Position numbers and translations under genes: made by a program
In this document: positions 17,531 through 26,456 of the stretch, one piece after another
Numbering within the stretch: position 1 is the first letter of the stretch
How the letters are laid out: each line of letters starts with the position of its first letter
Notes under the pieces: generated by a model
The model's input: the letters and a program-made list of their open reading frames with translations, nothing else
The model's database searches: none
Told to the model about the DNA's origin: nothing
Assembly: GCA_016795365.1 (NCBI GenBank)
Contig: JAEUHN010000040.1
Coordinates: 124,001-188,000, forward strand
Source of the DNA: Verrucomicrobiaceae bacterium
GTDB lineage: Bacteria > Verrucomicrobiota > Verrucomicrobiia > Verrucomicrobiales > Verrucomicrobiaceae
Reading direction: 5' to 3'
DNA length: 64,000 nt

Positions 17531-18355
17531 ATGAGCAAAGGCATCTCACTGCACATCGGATTGAACAAGGTCGATCCCAAACACTACGGCGGACCGCAGA
17601 CTCTCGCGGGCTGCGAGAACGACGCGAAGGCCATGGAAAAGCTGGCCAAGACGCAAGGCTTCACTCCCTTGCGACTGCTCTCCAAGCAAGCCACTTCGAC
17701 AGCTGTGATGGACGCCATCACCAAGGCATCCGCCGAGCTAGTCGCAGGTGATGCCTTCTTCATCACCTATGCCGGACACGGCGGTCAGGTGCCCGACACC
17801 AACGGTGATGAGAACGACAAGTGGGATGAAACGTGGTGCCTCTACGATCGCGAACTGGTGGACGACGAACTCGCCGCCGCGTGGTCGAAGTTCGCCGCAG
17901 GCGTGCGCATCATCATGCTCTCCGACAGCTGCCACAGCGGCACCGTCAGCCGCCTCGCCAATCGCCCAGGAACGCCATCCGTCGGCAAGAAGGGCAAACG
18001 CTACCGCCTGCTACCGCCGGACGTGAACATGCGCACCTACCGCCACAACAAAGCGCTCTACGATGGCATCCAGGAGAAGTTCCGTGCGGGCAACAAGGTG
18101 AAGATCAAGGCTTCGGTGCTGCTCATCTCTGGCTGTCAGGACAATCAACTTTCCCAGGACGGCGACAAGAACGGCCTCTTCACCGAGACCATGCTCGAGG
18201 TGTGGGATTCGGGTTCGTTTGGTGGCGGCTATGTGTCCTTCCACAAGGAAGTTGTATCGTTCATGCCGCCGGATCAAACGCCTAACTACTCAGTGATCGG
18301 CAAAAAGAATGCATCGTTTGAAAAGCAAAAGCCCTTCACGCTCGCGGCTCCCTGA
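17531..18355 (+). CDS. Caspase-family (peptidase C14) protease, orthocaspase/metacaspase-like
   Basis: The 274-residue protein is little more than a single p20-like caspase domain. The early block LAGCENDAKAMEKLA is typical; the catalytic His is in TYAGHGGQ (His83) and the catalytic Cys in SDSCHSGT (Cys134). The acidic insert DTNGDENDKWDE between them resembles metacaspases, which often need Ca2+ and cleave after Arg or Lys. A second region (RTYRHNKALYDGIQEK) lies between the Cys and the later strand ASVLLISGCQDNQ. There is no signal peptide. It is the first gene of an apparent three-gene operon with SIR2 and STAND genes, which suggests an executioner or signalling protease controlled by the NTPase. 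Confidence 0.93.
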   Translation: MSKGISLHIGLNKVDPKHYGGPQTLAGCENDAKAMEKLAKTQGFTPLRLLSKQATSTAVMDAITKASAELVAGDAFFITYAGHGGQVPDTNGDENDKWDETWCLYDRELVDDELAAAWSKFAAGVRIIMLSDSCHSGTVSRLANRPGTPSVGKKGKRYRLLPPDVNMRTYRHNKALYDGIQEKFRAGNKVKIKASVLLISGCQDNQLSQDGDKNGLFTETMLEVWDSGSFGGGYVSFHKEVVSFMPPDQTPNYSVIGKKNASFEKQKPFTLAAP

Positions 18356-18370
18356 TCTGATTCGATCGCG

Positions 18371-18409
18371 GATGGCAGATGCCCCACGGTGAGCCAGGGC
18401 ACTGCCATC
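18371..18409. promoter_or_regulatory. Strong hairpin between caspase and SIR2 genes
   Basis: GATGGCAG (18371-18378), one bulged A, and TGCCC (18380-18384) pair with GGGCA (18397-18401) and CTGCCATC (18402-18409). This gives a 13-bp stem with a 12-nt loop. No T-run follows, so a classical terminator is unlikely. It could be a processing or attenuation element setting caspase against SIR2/STAND levels. Confidence 0.5.
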
Positions 18410-18458
18410 TGTCTTGAGCCCGCCTCGTGCTATCACCCGTTCTATTCCTCTTCCTCCC

Positions 18459-19622
18459 ATGCCTGTTCCTGCCGCACCCACTCCCGCTCACTACACGACG
18501 CTGGCTAACATTTGTTCGTCGGGCAACTTCGTTTTCTTCCTGGGCGCAGGCGTGAACTACGCGCAGCGTCAGGGCGGCAGCAAAAACTACCTGCCCACGG
18601 GAGCCGAGCTGGCGGTGAAGCTCGCTCAGGACTACGGCTTCCCGGATACGCAGACCGTGCTCAACTGGAAGACTCAGTGGCAGACGGTCAAAGGCAAACT
18701 TCAGGCGGCCATCGCCGCCCAGGATTGGTCGATCGTGGAGCAGGCCGCCGACCTCGCGTCCAAGCTTGTGTTTCCCAATCTCGCCCGGGTGAGCCAGTTT
18801 GCCGACACTATGCGACCGCCCTCTGCAACGACGCTGCAGGAAGCGCTGCACAACTTGTTCAGCCAGAGATACGAGCCCACCGACCTTCACGAAGTGCTCG
18901 CTCACATTCCCTCCCTGGTGACCTCGGTGAACCGTAAGCCGATCTTCATCACCACGAATTATGACACAGTGCTGGAGCACGCTCTCGCCGAGCGCAACGA
19001 GCCCTTCGATGTCGTCTATTATCGCGAGCCGCCCAATGCGGACGTGCCTTGCTACCGGCACTGGAAGAATGCTCACAAGCACTTCCGGGGCGAAGAGCGG
19101 TCGTTCTCCTCGACTCACACCGAGATCACGCCTTTGCAAAGCTATGCCGATCTGCCTCTCGGGGCCGATGAGGCGCTTCGCCCGGCGTCAGACCCCAAGT
19201 GCGCCCGCGTCATCATCGTCAAGATTCACGGCACGGTGGCTCCCGATGCATTTGATGAGAGCGGCTTCGTCATCACCAGCGATCACTATGTGAATTTCCT
19301 CCGTCGCGTGGAAGTGAGCAATCCCCTGCCCAAGTTCCTCGCCTCACGAATGATCCACTGCCACTTCCTCTTCCTGGGCTATGGATTGCAGGACGTTAAC
19401 ATCCTCGTGATTTGCCAGAATCTCTGGGGACAGCGCACCAAGAAGACGCTGAACAACTGGGCGGTAAAAGTGAATGCGACGGAGTTCGACGAGAAATACT
19501 GGGCCTCCGAAGAGCATGGCAAAGTGACCATGTTCAACTGCGACCTCACCGCTTATGCGCAAGCCCTCAAAGCAGCTCTGCCGCCTGATCCGCTGGCTGT
19601 GCCACCCACTCCCATCAGTTGA
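18459..19622 (+). CDS. SIR2-like domain protein (predicted NADase effector)
   Basis: The 387-residue protein carries the SIR2-like fold: FFLGAG at 26-31 (NAD phosphate loop), ITTNYD at 164-169 with the expected Asn167, KIHGT with His257 as the likely catalytic His, and FLFLGYGLQD near 303-312. Members of this branch in phage defence hydrolyse NAD+ rather than deacetylate proteins. No second recognisable domain was seen; the N-terminal 20 residues are Pro/Ala rich. ATG 18459 (MPVPAAP) is chosen because the upstream frame would enter the hairpin. The stop is six bases before the STAND gene, a strong sign of co-transcription. Confidence 0.9.
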   Translation: MPVPAAPTPAHYTTLANICSSGNFVFFLGAGVNYAQRQGGSKNYLPTGAELAVKLAQDYGFPDTQTVLNWKTQWQTVKGKLQAAIAAQDWSIVEQAADLASKLVFPNLARVSQFADTMRPPSATTLQEALHNLFSQRYEPTDLHEVLAHIPSLVTSVNRKPIFITTNYDTVLEHALAERNEPFDVVYYREPPNADVPCYRHWKNAHKHFRGEERSFSSTHTEITPLQSYADLPLGADEALRPASDPKCARVIIVKIHGTVAPDAFDESGFVITSDHYVNFLRRVEVSNPLPKFLASRMIHCHFLFLGYGLQDVNILVICQNLWGQRTKKTLNNWAVKVNATEFDEKYWASEEHGKVTMFNCDLTAYAQALKAALPPDPLAVPPTPIS

Positions 19623-19628
19623 TCGCCC

Positions 19629-22600
19629 ATGAGCACCTCTGAAGCCACACCCCTTTGCCCATACGTCGGCCTCGCTCCATTTCGCCCCGAGCATGCACCC
19701 TACTTCTGTGGGCGTGAGACGGAGACAGAAGTCCTCGTCGCCAATGCCAGCGTCTCCTCCGTGACGATCCTCTACGGCCCCTCGGGTTGTGGGAAGTCAT
19801 CGCTGCTGGGCGCAGGTCTCATCCCCCGCATTCACGCCGCACCACTCGAAGCAGAGTCGTCGGGTGCATTGCCCGCGCACCCTGTCGTTGTCATGGCACG
19901 CGACTGGTCCAATGATCCGCTCAAGAGCCTGGAACGTGCCGTCAAACGTGCCCTCAAGCCCTGGCCGGAGTGTGAAGGCCTGGAGTGGCCGCAGGCGTGG
20001 TTCGCACGCCACCCATCAGCACCTCAGCTCATCCTCGCGATGGATCAGGTGGAGGAACTGTTCGTCCAGCATCCCGAACTGGCCGAGGCCAGCGCCGCGC
20101 AGATCATTCGCACCGCAGACGCCTATGCCAAAAGCACTGCCATGCCCGAGCCATCATCGGCCGCCTTGCGCTGGGCGGGGCTCATCACAGCTTTCATTCG
20201 CGATCCGCGCTGCGGCGTGAACACGGTCCTCAGCCTGCGCGAAGACTGCCTCGCGGATCTCGATGTGATCAAGGCGGCGCTGCCCCGCTTGTTCGACACC
20301 ATGATCCGCGTGGACAGCCTGGATGAAGCCGCCACCGAGCGCGCCATCCGCGAGCCTCTGCTGCGCTTCAATCAACTGATGCGACCACCGCAGCCCGTGG
20401 AGATCCACGACGAACTCGTGAAAGCCCTCCTCGCGGATGCCGACCTGCGACTTGATCCTCCCTCCGCTCAACGTTCGTCCGCGAGCACGGTCACCCGTTA
20501 CGCCACGCCTTTCCTTCAGCTCTCTCTGGAGCGCCTTTGGAAGGAAGACATCGATACCGCGAAGGGCACTGCACTTACCTTCGGCACCTTCAAGGATCAC
20601 GGCTTCGCCGCAGGCATCCGGCGCCAGCATGTCAATGGCGCTCTCGAAGCCGCCTTCAAAGACCGCCCCGACTATCGACAGGTCTTTGCACGCGCCAGCA
20701 CCGAACTGGTCACTCGCACCCAAAAGATCTCGTGGCTCGCCTCCGAACTTGCCGAGAAGCTCAACAAAACCCGTGGTCCTGATCCGGCCAATCCTGAGGT
20801 CCAGCAGGTCAAGGTGGAGCCGGCAGAACTAGCGGCATTCTTCCGGTCGCTCGAACAGCCGACTCGCATCATGCGGGAGATGTTCTACCCCGATGCGCAG
20901 CTCCTTCCCGACACCGAAAGCGCCAAGGAGACAAGGGACGGGTTGTTCCAGATCGCCCACGACAGGCTCATTGCCGACATCCTCGCGTGGCGGGAAACCT
21001 ACGACAAAGAGGAGGCTGCCAAAGCGGCAGCCGTGAAAGCCCGACTCGATGCACAGCAGGATTGGATCAATGAACAAAAGAAGCTGAGCGACGAGAAAGA
21101 GACTGCACGTCGTCGCCTGAAGTATGGCGGCATCGGTGCCGGACTCGCGCTGCTGGCCGTGGGCATTCTTGCTGGGGTGTTTTACAATGCAAACCTCGCC
21201 TCCCAATCTCAGACCCAGAAACTGAAAGGCAGGGTGGATGAACTCGATGACACGATCAAAGAGACGACCGAACAACGAACGCTCACCCAATCGAGCATCA
21301 CTCAGATCTTCCAACAGGAGTCGCCGGCTTCAGCCTCGACGTCAGCTGCGCCCACCACGGTGCTTGCGTCACCCGAAGCGACGAGCAAGCTGGACAGCAC
21401 CAGTGCTCAACTCGTTGCCCAGGTAGCCGCTCAGGCCGCCGACACCGAGCGCCTCCAGGCTGAACTCGACAAGCTCGCGAGCGTTCGACTTCAGCAGGAA
21501 CTCGTGACCGCTCAGCAGCGTGTGGACGATGCCTATCAATGGCTGTTCTTCAAAAGCTCGGATGCGGAGCTGGCGCGACGCATTACCAAGTCCCTCGAAG
21601 CATCAAAGGCTAGCATCGAGTCCATCAAGCTGCCCACGGGTGAAGGCGGTGATCAAGAAGATACAGATCGACTGGCACTCGAGAAGGAGCGTGAAGCGCG
21701 GCTGGGATTCATCGTCTCCGCCATCAAGTCGCTGGAGCAAAAGCTGGCACCCGTGCTGACGGCCGCACCCGTGACGGATGAAGCGCTTGCGGTGCTTCCT
21801 CATGGCGATCAAGTGTGGTCCGTGCAGTTCGCTCCGCAAATGATCGCAAATCTGGGATCGCCCAGCAGCAGCACGGTGAAAGGCCAGCTCCTCACCGCTG
21901 GCAGCGATGGCAAGGTGAGGCTGTGGACGCCCGATGGTAAGGCACCTGGCGGCGTGAGTGATCCAGTGCTGTTCTTTGCCAAGGAAGGTTTTTCAATGGC
22001 GACCTTCAATCGTGATGGGACGAAGATCGCCGCCGCAGGGAATGACAGCAATGTGTATCGCTTTGACGTCAAAGCCTGGAAGCTGCTGCCTGGCTACACC
22101 TACCACACCGATGTGGTGACATGCGTCGCGATCAGTCCCTCACTCGACAAACCACGGCTCGCTTCGACCAGTGCGGACCGTCGTTGCCGCGGGGTTTCCT
22201 GGGATTCCAACTTCACCAAACTCAAGAGCGGTCAGTATGGTGTGATGACGTGGTGCGCCTTTGACAACATCCCTGATGATAAACTGTCCATCATTGTGTC
22301 GTGCGACGATGGCATGCTGCGGCTTTACGATTTCGATGATCACTACATCCGATGGCAGCATAGCCTTGGAGAACCGATTCGCCGCGCCTCATTCAGCCCG
22401 CGTGATGGGCTCGTGGTTGCCGCCGCTGGCAGTCGTGCCTTCATCATCAATGCCAACGGCCCGGAGAAGGGATCGGTCAGCATCACTCCTCAACCGCTCT
22501 CACCTGGGCTGCAAACACCCGTGTGGTTCGCCAGCTTCCGTCCACGCCCCGCCGATGGCCCGACCAATACGACCGGCGGTGAGGTAGAAACCTTTGTTCT

Positions 22601-22970
22601 GTGCTGTGGCGACGGCAGCGCCCGCATCGGCACTGTCAGCGACGCTGGCACGGCACTCACCGTGCAAGAAACAGGCAAGCTCGTGCGACCCGACGGGAAG
22701 CCCTTGCACACGGCCGCGATTCGCGACGCTGCGTGGTGGCGTCCCGCCGACTTGACCAACAAGACGACGTTGCTCGCACTCGCATCAGAGGACGGCACCG
22801 CGAGTGTTTGGAACGTCACGAATCCCGCAGCACCCAAGCTGGTTCACCACCTTCGCGGCCACCAGGGCCGCATCTGGCGAATCGCCTGGAACGAAGAAGG
22901 CACGCGCATCGCAACCGCCAGCGAGGACAAGACCGCGCGTCTCTGGCAGTTTGATCCCACAGGGCTCTGA
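19629..22970 (+). CDS. Membrane-spanning STAND NTPase (nSTAND1-like) with C-terminal WD40 repeats
   Basis: The 1113-residue protein opens with the nSTAND1 signature CPYVGLAPFRPEHAPYFCGRE, Walker A GPSGCGKSS at 50-58 and Walker B LILAMDQVEELF at 134-145. A helical region leads to a charged coiled coil (about 455-492), one transmembrane helix (about 499-520), a second coiled, Thr/Ser/Gln-rich stalk (about 525-680), and WD40-type blades from about 722 to the end (VWSVQFAPQ, then GRIWRIAWNEEGTRIATASE and TARLWQF). STAND proteins switch from ADP- to ATP-bound oligomers on ligand sensing. Arg-rich residues before the helix predict a cytoplasmic NTPase and a periplasmic propeller. It probably acts as the sensor for the caspase and SIR2 effectors. 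Confidence 0.9.
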   Translation: MSTSEATPLCPYVGLAPFRPEHAPYFCGRETETEVLVANASVSSVTILYGPSGCGKSSLLGAGLIPRIHAAPLEAESSGALPAHPVVVMARDWSNDPLKSLERAVKRALKPWPECEGLEWPQAWFARHPSAPQLILAMDQVEELFVQHPELAEASAAQIIRTADAYAKSTAMPEPSSAALRWAGLITAFIRDPRCGVNTVLSLREDCLADLDVIKAALPRLFDTMIRVDSLDEAATERAIREPLLRFNQLMRPPQPVEIHDELVKALLADADLRLDPPSAQRSSASTVTRYATPFLQLSLERLWKEDIDTAKGTALTFGTFKDHGFAAGIRRQHVNGALEAAFKDRPDYRQVFARASTELVTRTQKISWLASELAEKLNKTRGPDPANPEVQQVKVEPAELAAFFRSLEQPTRIMREMFYPDAQLLPDTESAKETRDGLFQIAHDRLIADILAWRETYDKEEAAKAAAVKARLDAQQDWINEQKKLSDEKETARRRLKYGGIGAGLALLAVGILAGVFYNANLASQSQTQKLKGRVDELDDTIKETTEQRTLTQSSITQIFQQESPASASTSAAPTTVLASPEATSKLDSTSAQLVAQVAAQAADTERLQAELDKLASVRLQQELVTAQQRVDDAYQWLFFKSSDAELARRITKSLEASKASIESIKLPTGEGGDQEDTDRLALEKEREARLGFIVSAIKSLEQKLAPVLTAAPVTDEALAVLPHGDQVWSVQFAPQMIANLGSPSSSTVKGQLLTAGSDGKVRLWTPDGKAPGGVSDPVLFFAKEGFSMATFNRDGTKIAAAGNDSNVYRFDVKAWKLLPGYTYHTDVVTCVAISPSLDKPRLASTSADRRCRGVSWDSNFTKLKSGQYGVMTWCAFDNIPDDKLSIIVSCDDGMLRLYDFDDHYIRWQHSLGEPIRRASFSPRDGLVVAAAGSRAFIINANGPEKGSVSITPQPLSPGLQTPVWFASFRPRPADGPTNTTGGEVETFVLCCGDGSARIGTVSDAGTALTVQETGKLVRPDGKPLHTAAIRDAAWWRPADLTNKTTLLALASEDGTASVWNVTNPAAPKLVHHLRGHQGRIWRIAWNEEGTRIATASEDKTARLWQFDPTGL

Positions 22971-22983
22971 GACCGAGAAGTGG

Positions 22984-24819
22984 CTATGCCTCGGTCAGCC
23001 GGAAATATGGGCTGCCGTAATGCTGATAGGCACCCCAGGTGGAGGTGCCACCTTTTGCGTTCGCCGAACAAAGCCTGCCCCTGATCATGGCCTGACGGAT
23101 TTCGCCTCCTTCCAGCAGCACCTTGTAAAATCCAATCGCGAATGCCCTCGCGGCCTCTGAGCCCACCGGCCATCCGGTGCAGACATAGTTGCGAGCGCCG
23201 AGCTTGAAAAATGCCTCCGCCAGTCCCGCTGCTACCAGCGTATTTGGCGCTGCATTCACAGCGATGCCACCACTGGTGCATGAGTTCGAAACCACCAAAG
23301 GAGGTATTCTCGGCAGCCGTGAGAGAAGGGCGGGATTCAACCACAAGTCCTGTCCTTTGCTGAACAGCCACCCAGACCGCGTGGGATCACTTTCATTGAA
23401 GTCACTGTGCCCGGCGAAGTGCAGCACATCATACCGCTCGCGCATGAGGCGGCTGATGACGATCGGCAGCCGTGCGCGGGTTGGTCCCAGAAGCGCCACC
23501 ACCTCAATGTCCCCCTGAGCCGCCAGCAGCGCTTTCAATTCCTCACCTTCTTTCCGGGCATCGGCCAATGGCGCGTCGCTGGCCGGGTCTGCCACGATGA
23601 GAACGCGCAGGCTCTTCCTCTGCGTCACGCGCGTCTGCAATACCGGCACATTCTGGCTGCGGAACTGCCTTGTGATGCCGCGCTGGTCACTCAAGGCGAC
23701 GAAGTTCTCCGCCCATGCGGACGCATCACTCGCACCATCGACCGCCTTCCCTTCCTCAGTCACCGGTGATGCTGCGAAACCCTGATCCGGCACGGCAAGC
23801 AGCTCCCATGGCAGCCTGGCCGCAGCGGCATCCAGCGTCAGCACCACGGGCGCTGCACTCTTGAAGAGATGCCCCTCCAAGTCGCATGGGATCAGCAACT
23901 GACGCAGCACCTGGCACCACTCCTTCTGCTCATCCGAGTCGCCATGGAGACCGGCATTCTCACTCACCATGCGAAGCACCGAGGGATCGATTGCCACCTG
24001 TCTTTCGGGGATGGAGGCACTGTCCGTCAACGCGGCAAAAGTCAGGCCTGCGGCGCTCGTCGATACCATGATGCGAGTCGGCGCACCTTTGTTGCTGGAG
24101 GTCTTCGAAGGCGGCAGGCGTTTTTTGCGAACGATCTCACTCGCCTTCTTCCTCAATGCTGCGGCCACCTTCGCCGCAGCATCGCTCACTTGTTTCTCGT
24201 CAGCCGGGACGATGGAAAGGTTCTTGCGCGGTGATGGTCCCATCTCGCCAAGCTCCTCACGGATCATGAGGAACCGCTCAGGATCATACTCCACAATCGT
24301 CACACGCTGCAGCCATTCGCTGCTGGACATCGACATCTTGTAGATGCCTGCCAGCCATGCATCCAAGGCCATCGAGAGACTCATGTTGCCCTCACCACTG
24401 CCGATGAGCACCGTGGCGAGATGCCGTCTCTTGCTCTGGCTCAGCGACCAGCAAAAGTTCTTCACCATGGTCTCGAGCTGCGAGGGGCCCAGACTGCCAA
24501 AATCTCCAAGCCCGGCAATCGAAGCCCAGCATCCATTCGTGAACGGAAGGGTGTAGGGCTCACCCAGCCCCAGGTTCAAAAGCCCTCGGCGTGTCATGCG
24601 GCCAATCACACCCACGTTGCCATCCTTCATCGGACTGCCAATGTCCTTGCTGATGGCTTCGTCGAGATACCATTCCGCGCTTTGCGGCTCGACCCCGGTG
24701 TAGTGCCCGGCTGCAACGACATCCACCGGCGGATTGCCCTTGCCCTGCATGCGGGTCACATCACCCCACTCGACTGCGACCTCAATGACCGGTGGGGCTT
24801 TGGCAGAAGGCTTGCTCAT
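22984..24819 (-). CDS. CHAT-domain protease with macro/M17-N-like N-terminal domain
   Basis: The 611-residue protein ends in a CHAT (caspase-like) domain: YDVLHFAGHSDF with His471 and PPLVVSNSCTSGG with Cys514 form the expected dyad, followed by FFKLGARNYVCTGWPV. Residues about 10-160 (VDVVAAGHYTGVEPQSAEW, TRRGLLNLGLGEPYTLPF, HLATVLIGSGEGNMSLSMAL) resemble the macro-like N-terminal domain of M17 leucyl aminopeptidases; this match is by eye. The middle (about 190-330) is unassigned. The gene converges on the STAND gene with a 13-bp gap and starts 81 bp after uxaC, so it could have its own promoter. It is plausibly a second protease arm of the same system. Confidence 0.88.
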   Translation of the reverse strand: MSKPSAKAPPVIEVAVEWGDVTRMQGKGNPPVDVVAAGHYTGVEPQSAEWYLDEAISKDIGSPMKDGNVGVIGRMTRRGLLNLGLGEPYTLPFTNGCWASIAGLGDFGSLGPSQLETMVKNFCWSLSQSKRRHLATVLIGSGEGNMSLSMALDAWLAGIYKMSMSSSEWLQRVTIVEYDPERFLMIREELGEMGPSPRKNLSIVPADEKQVSDAAAKVAAALRKKASEIVRKKRLPPSKTSSNKGAPTRIMVSTSAAGLTFAALTDSASIPERQVAIDPSVLRMVSENAGLHGDSDEQKEWCQVLRQLLIPCDLEGHLFKSAAPVVLTLDAAAARLPWELLAVPDQGFAASPVTEEGKAVDGASDASAWAENFVALSDQRGITRQFRSQNVPVLQTRVTQRKSLRVLIVADPASDAPLADARKEGEELKALLAAQGDIEVVALLGPTRARLPIVISRLMRERYDVLHFAGHSDFNESDPTRSGWLFSKGQDLWLNPALLSRLPRIPPLVVSNSCTSGGIAVNAAPNTLVAAGLAEAFFKLGARNYVCTGWPVGSEAARAFAIGFYKVLLEGGEIRQAMIRGRLCSANAKGGTSTWGAYQHYGSPYFRLTEA

Positions 24820-24900
24820 GCCGCGAGTATTTCAAACTCGCGCATGAGCATCAACGCCTAAGTTCTGCGCCTCAAGGAAATCGTGTGAGGCAAATCCTTG

Positions 24901-26307
24901 TCACGCTGTCTTCAAGCCGAGGTAAGCTTTGGCGTTGGCGAAGCAGATGTTGCGAACCATGGAGCCGACCATGTCGTAGTCGGCGGGAACCTCGCCACTC
25001 TCGATGTCCTTGCCGATGAGGTTGCACAGCGTGCGGCGGAAGTATTCGTGGCGCGGGAAGCTCATGAAACTGCGTGAGTCCGTCAGCATGCCGATGAAGC
25101 GGCTGAGCAGGCCAAGATTGCTGAGCGCATTCATCTGCCACTCCATCGCTTCCTTTTGATCGAGGAACCACCAGCCGCTGCCGAACTGAATCTTCCCCGG
25201 AATGGTGCCGTCCATGAAATTGCCGATCATCGTCGCGAAGACGTAGTTCAGCCCTGGGTTCACGTTGTAGAGCACGGTCTTTGGCAGCGCGTTCTCGGTG
25301 TCGAGCGTGTCGAGGAATCTCGACAATGGCTCTGCCTGCGGCCAGTCACCAATGCTGTCCACACCCACGTCGGCACCAATCTGCTTGGCGAGTCGTGTGT
25401 TGTTATTGCGGATCGGTCCGATGTGAAGCTGCATCGTCCAGCCCTTCGCCGCGTTCAGGCGGCCGACGTGGAGCATGATGTTGCTGGCAAACTGATCCAT
25501 CTCAGCCAGCGAAGCCGCCGTGCCGCTCCTTGCCTTCGCGAAGATGCGCTCGGCCTCCGCGTCGCTGACCGGGTTCGCATGAGCCACATTCAGACCATGA
25601 TCGCTGAGACGACCTCCGATCGCATGGAAATCATCGTGACGCTTCGCCAGCGCGGCGAGGAGCTGCCCATAGCTGGAGACCTCAATGCCGCTGGTCGCAC
25701 TCAGCTTGTCGCACCACGCATTCCACGCCTCGGGCTGATGCACGCTGTAGCTCTTGTCCGGACGGAAGGTGGGATACACGCCGATCTCAAAGCCATCCTT
25801 CGCGCACTGCTCGTGCCAGGGCAGCGGGTCGGCAGGATCGTCGGTCGTGCAGAGGGCTTTCACCTTTTGGGAACGCAGGATGTTCTTTGCGCTCATTTCG
25901 GGCTTGGCTAATGCGGCTTCGGTTTGTTCCCAGATGGCAGCGGCGGTGCTTTCGTTTAGCAGCGTGTCGATGCCGAAGTAGCGCTTCAGCTCGATGTGGG
26001 TCCAGTGGTAGAGTGGATTGCGCAACGTGTGTGGCACCGTCTTCGCCCAGGCCATGAACTTGTCGCGCGGGCTCGCCTTGCCGGTGATGAGATCCTCGGG
26101 CACACCATTGCAGCGCATCGCACGCCACTTGTAGTGATCGCCTTCCAGCCAGATTTCGAAAAGGTTCTTGAACTGACGATCCTGCGCGATGTCCTTCGGC
26201 GGCAGGTGATTGTGGTAATCGAGGATGGGCTCGTCCTTAGCGAACTCATGGTAGAGGCGGCGGGCAGCTTGATTGGAAAGAAGGAAGTCGTCGTGGATGA
26301 AGGACAT
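24901..26307 (-). CDS. uxaC: Glucuronate isomerase
   Basis: The 468-residue protein matches UxaC along its length: ILDYHNHLPPKDIAQDRQF with the metal-binding HxH, FEIWLEGDHYKWRAMR, WTHIELKRYFGI, LCTTDDPADPLPWH, and the C-terminal block DSRSFMSFPRHEYFRR. It isomerises D-glucuronate to D-fructuronate (or galacturonate to tagaturonate) in the cytoplasm. ATG 26307 (MSFIHDDFLL) is the family start. The other uronate-pathway genes are not in the window. Together with the SMP-30 lactonase and sulfatase it suggests use of uronic-acid-rich, sulfated polysaccharides. Confidence 0.95.
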   Translation of the reverse strand: MSFIHDDFLLSNQAARRLYHEFAKDEPILDYHNHLPPKDIAQDRQFKNLFEIWLEGDHYKWRAMRCNGVPEDLITGKASPRDKFMAWAKTVPHTLRNPLYHWTHIELKRYFGIDTLLNESTAAAIWEQTEAALAKPEMSAKNILRSQKVKALCTTDDPADPLPWHEQCAKDGFEIGVYPTFRPDKSYSVHQPEAWNAWCDKLSATSGIEVSSYGQLLAALAKRHDDFHAIGGRLSDHGLNVAHANPVSDAEAERIFAKARSGTAASLAEMDQFASNIMLHVGRLNAAKGWTMQLHIGPIRNNNTRLAKQIGADVGVDSIGDWPQAEPLSRFLDTLDTENALPKTVLYNVNPGLNYVFATMIGNFMDGTIPGKIQFGSGWWFLDQKEAMEWQMNALSNLGLLSRFIGMLTDSRSFMSFPRHEYFRRTLCNLIGKDIESGEVPADYDMVGSMVRNICFANAKAYLGLKTA

Positions 26308-26456
26308 GGCGCGCATTGTGCGCACTCCGGCCACGATGCCAAGAGCCTTTGCATTTCCCCTGAACGATCAGGCCTGCGGAGCATCCAAGGAAGGGCGGCG
26401 GACGGGATTTCCATGTTGCCCGGCCCGTCGATTCCTGCCTATAACCGAGCGCTCTC

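Noticed and set aside
24865-24895. Terminator after uxaC (GCCTCA with TGAGGC)
   Set aside because: The stem is only six pairs with no T-run on the minus strand, so transcription could continue into the CHAT gene.
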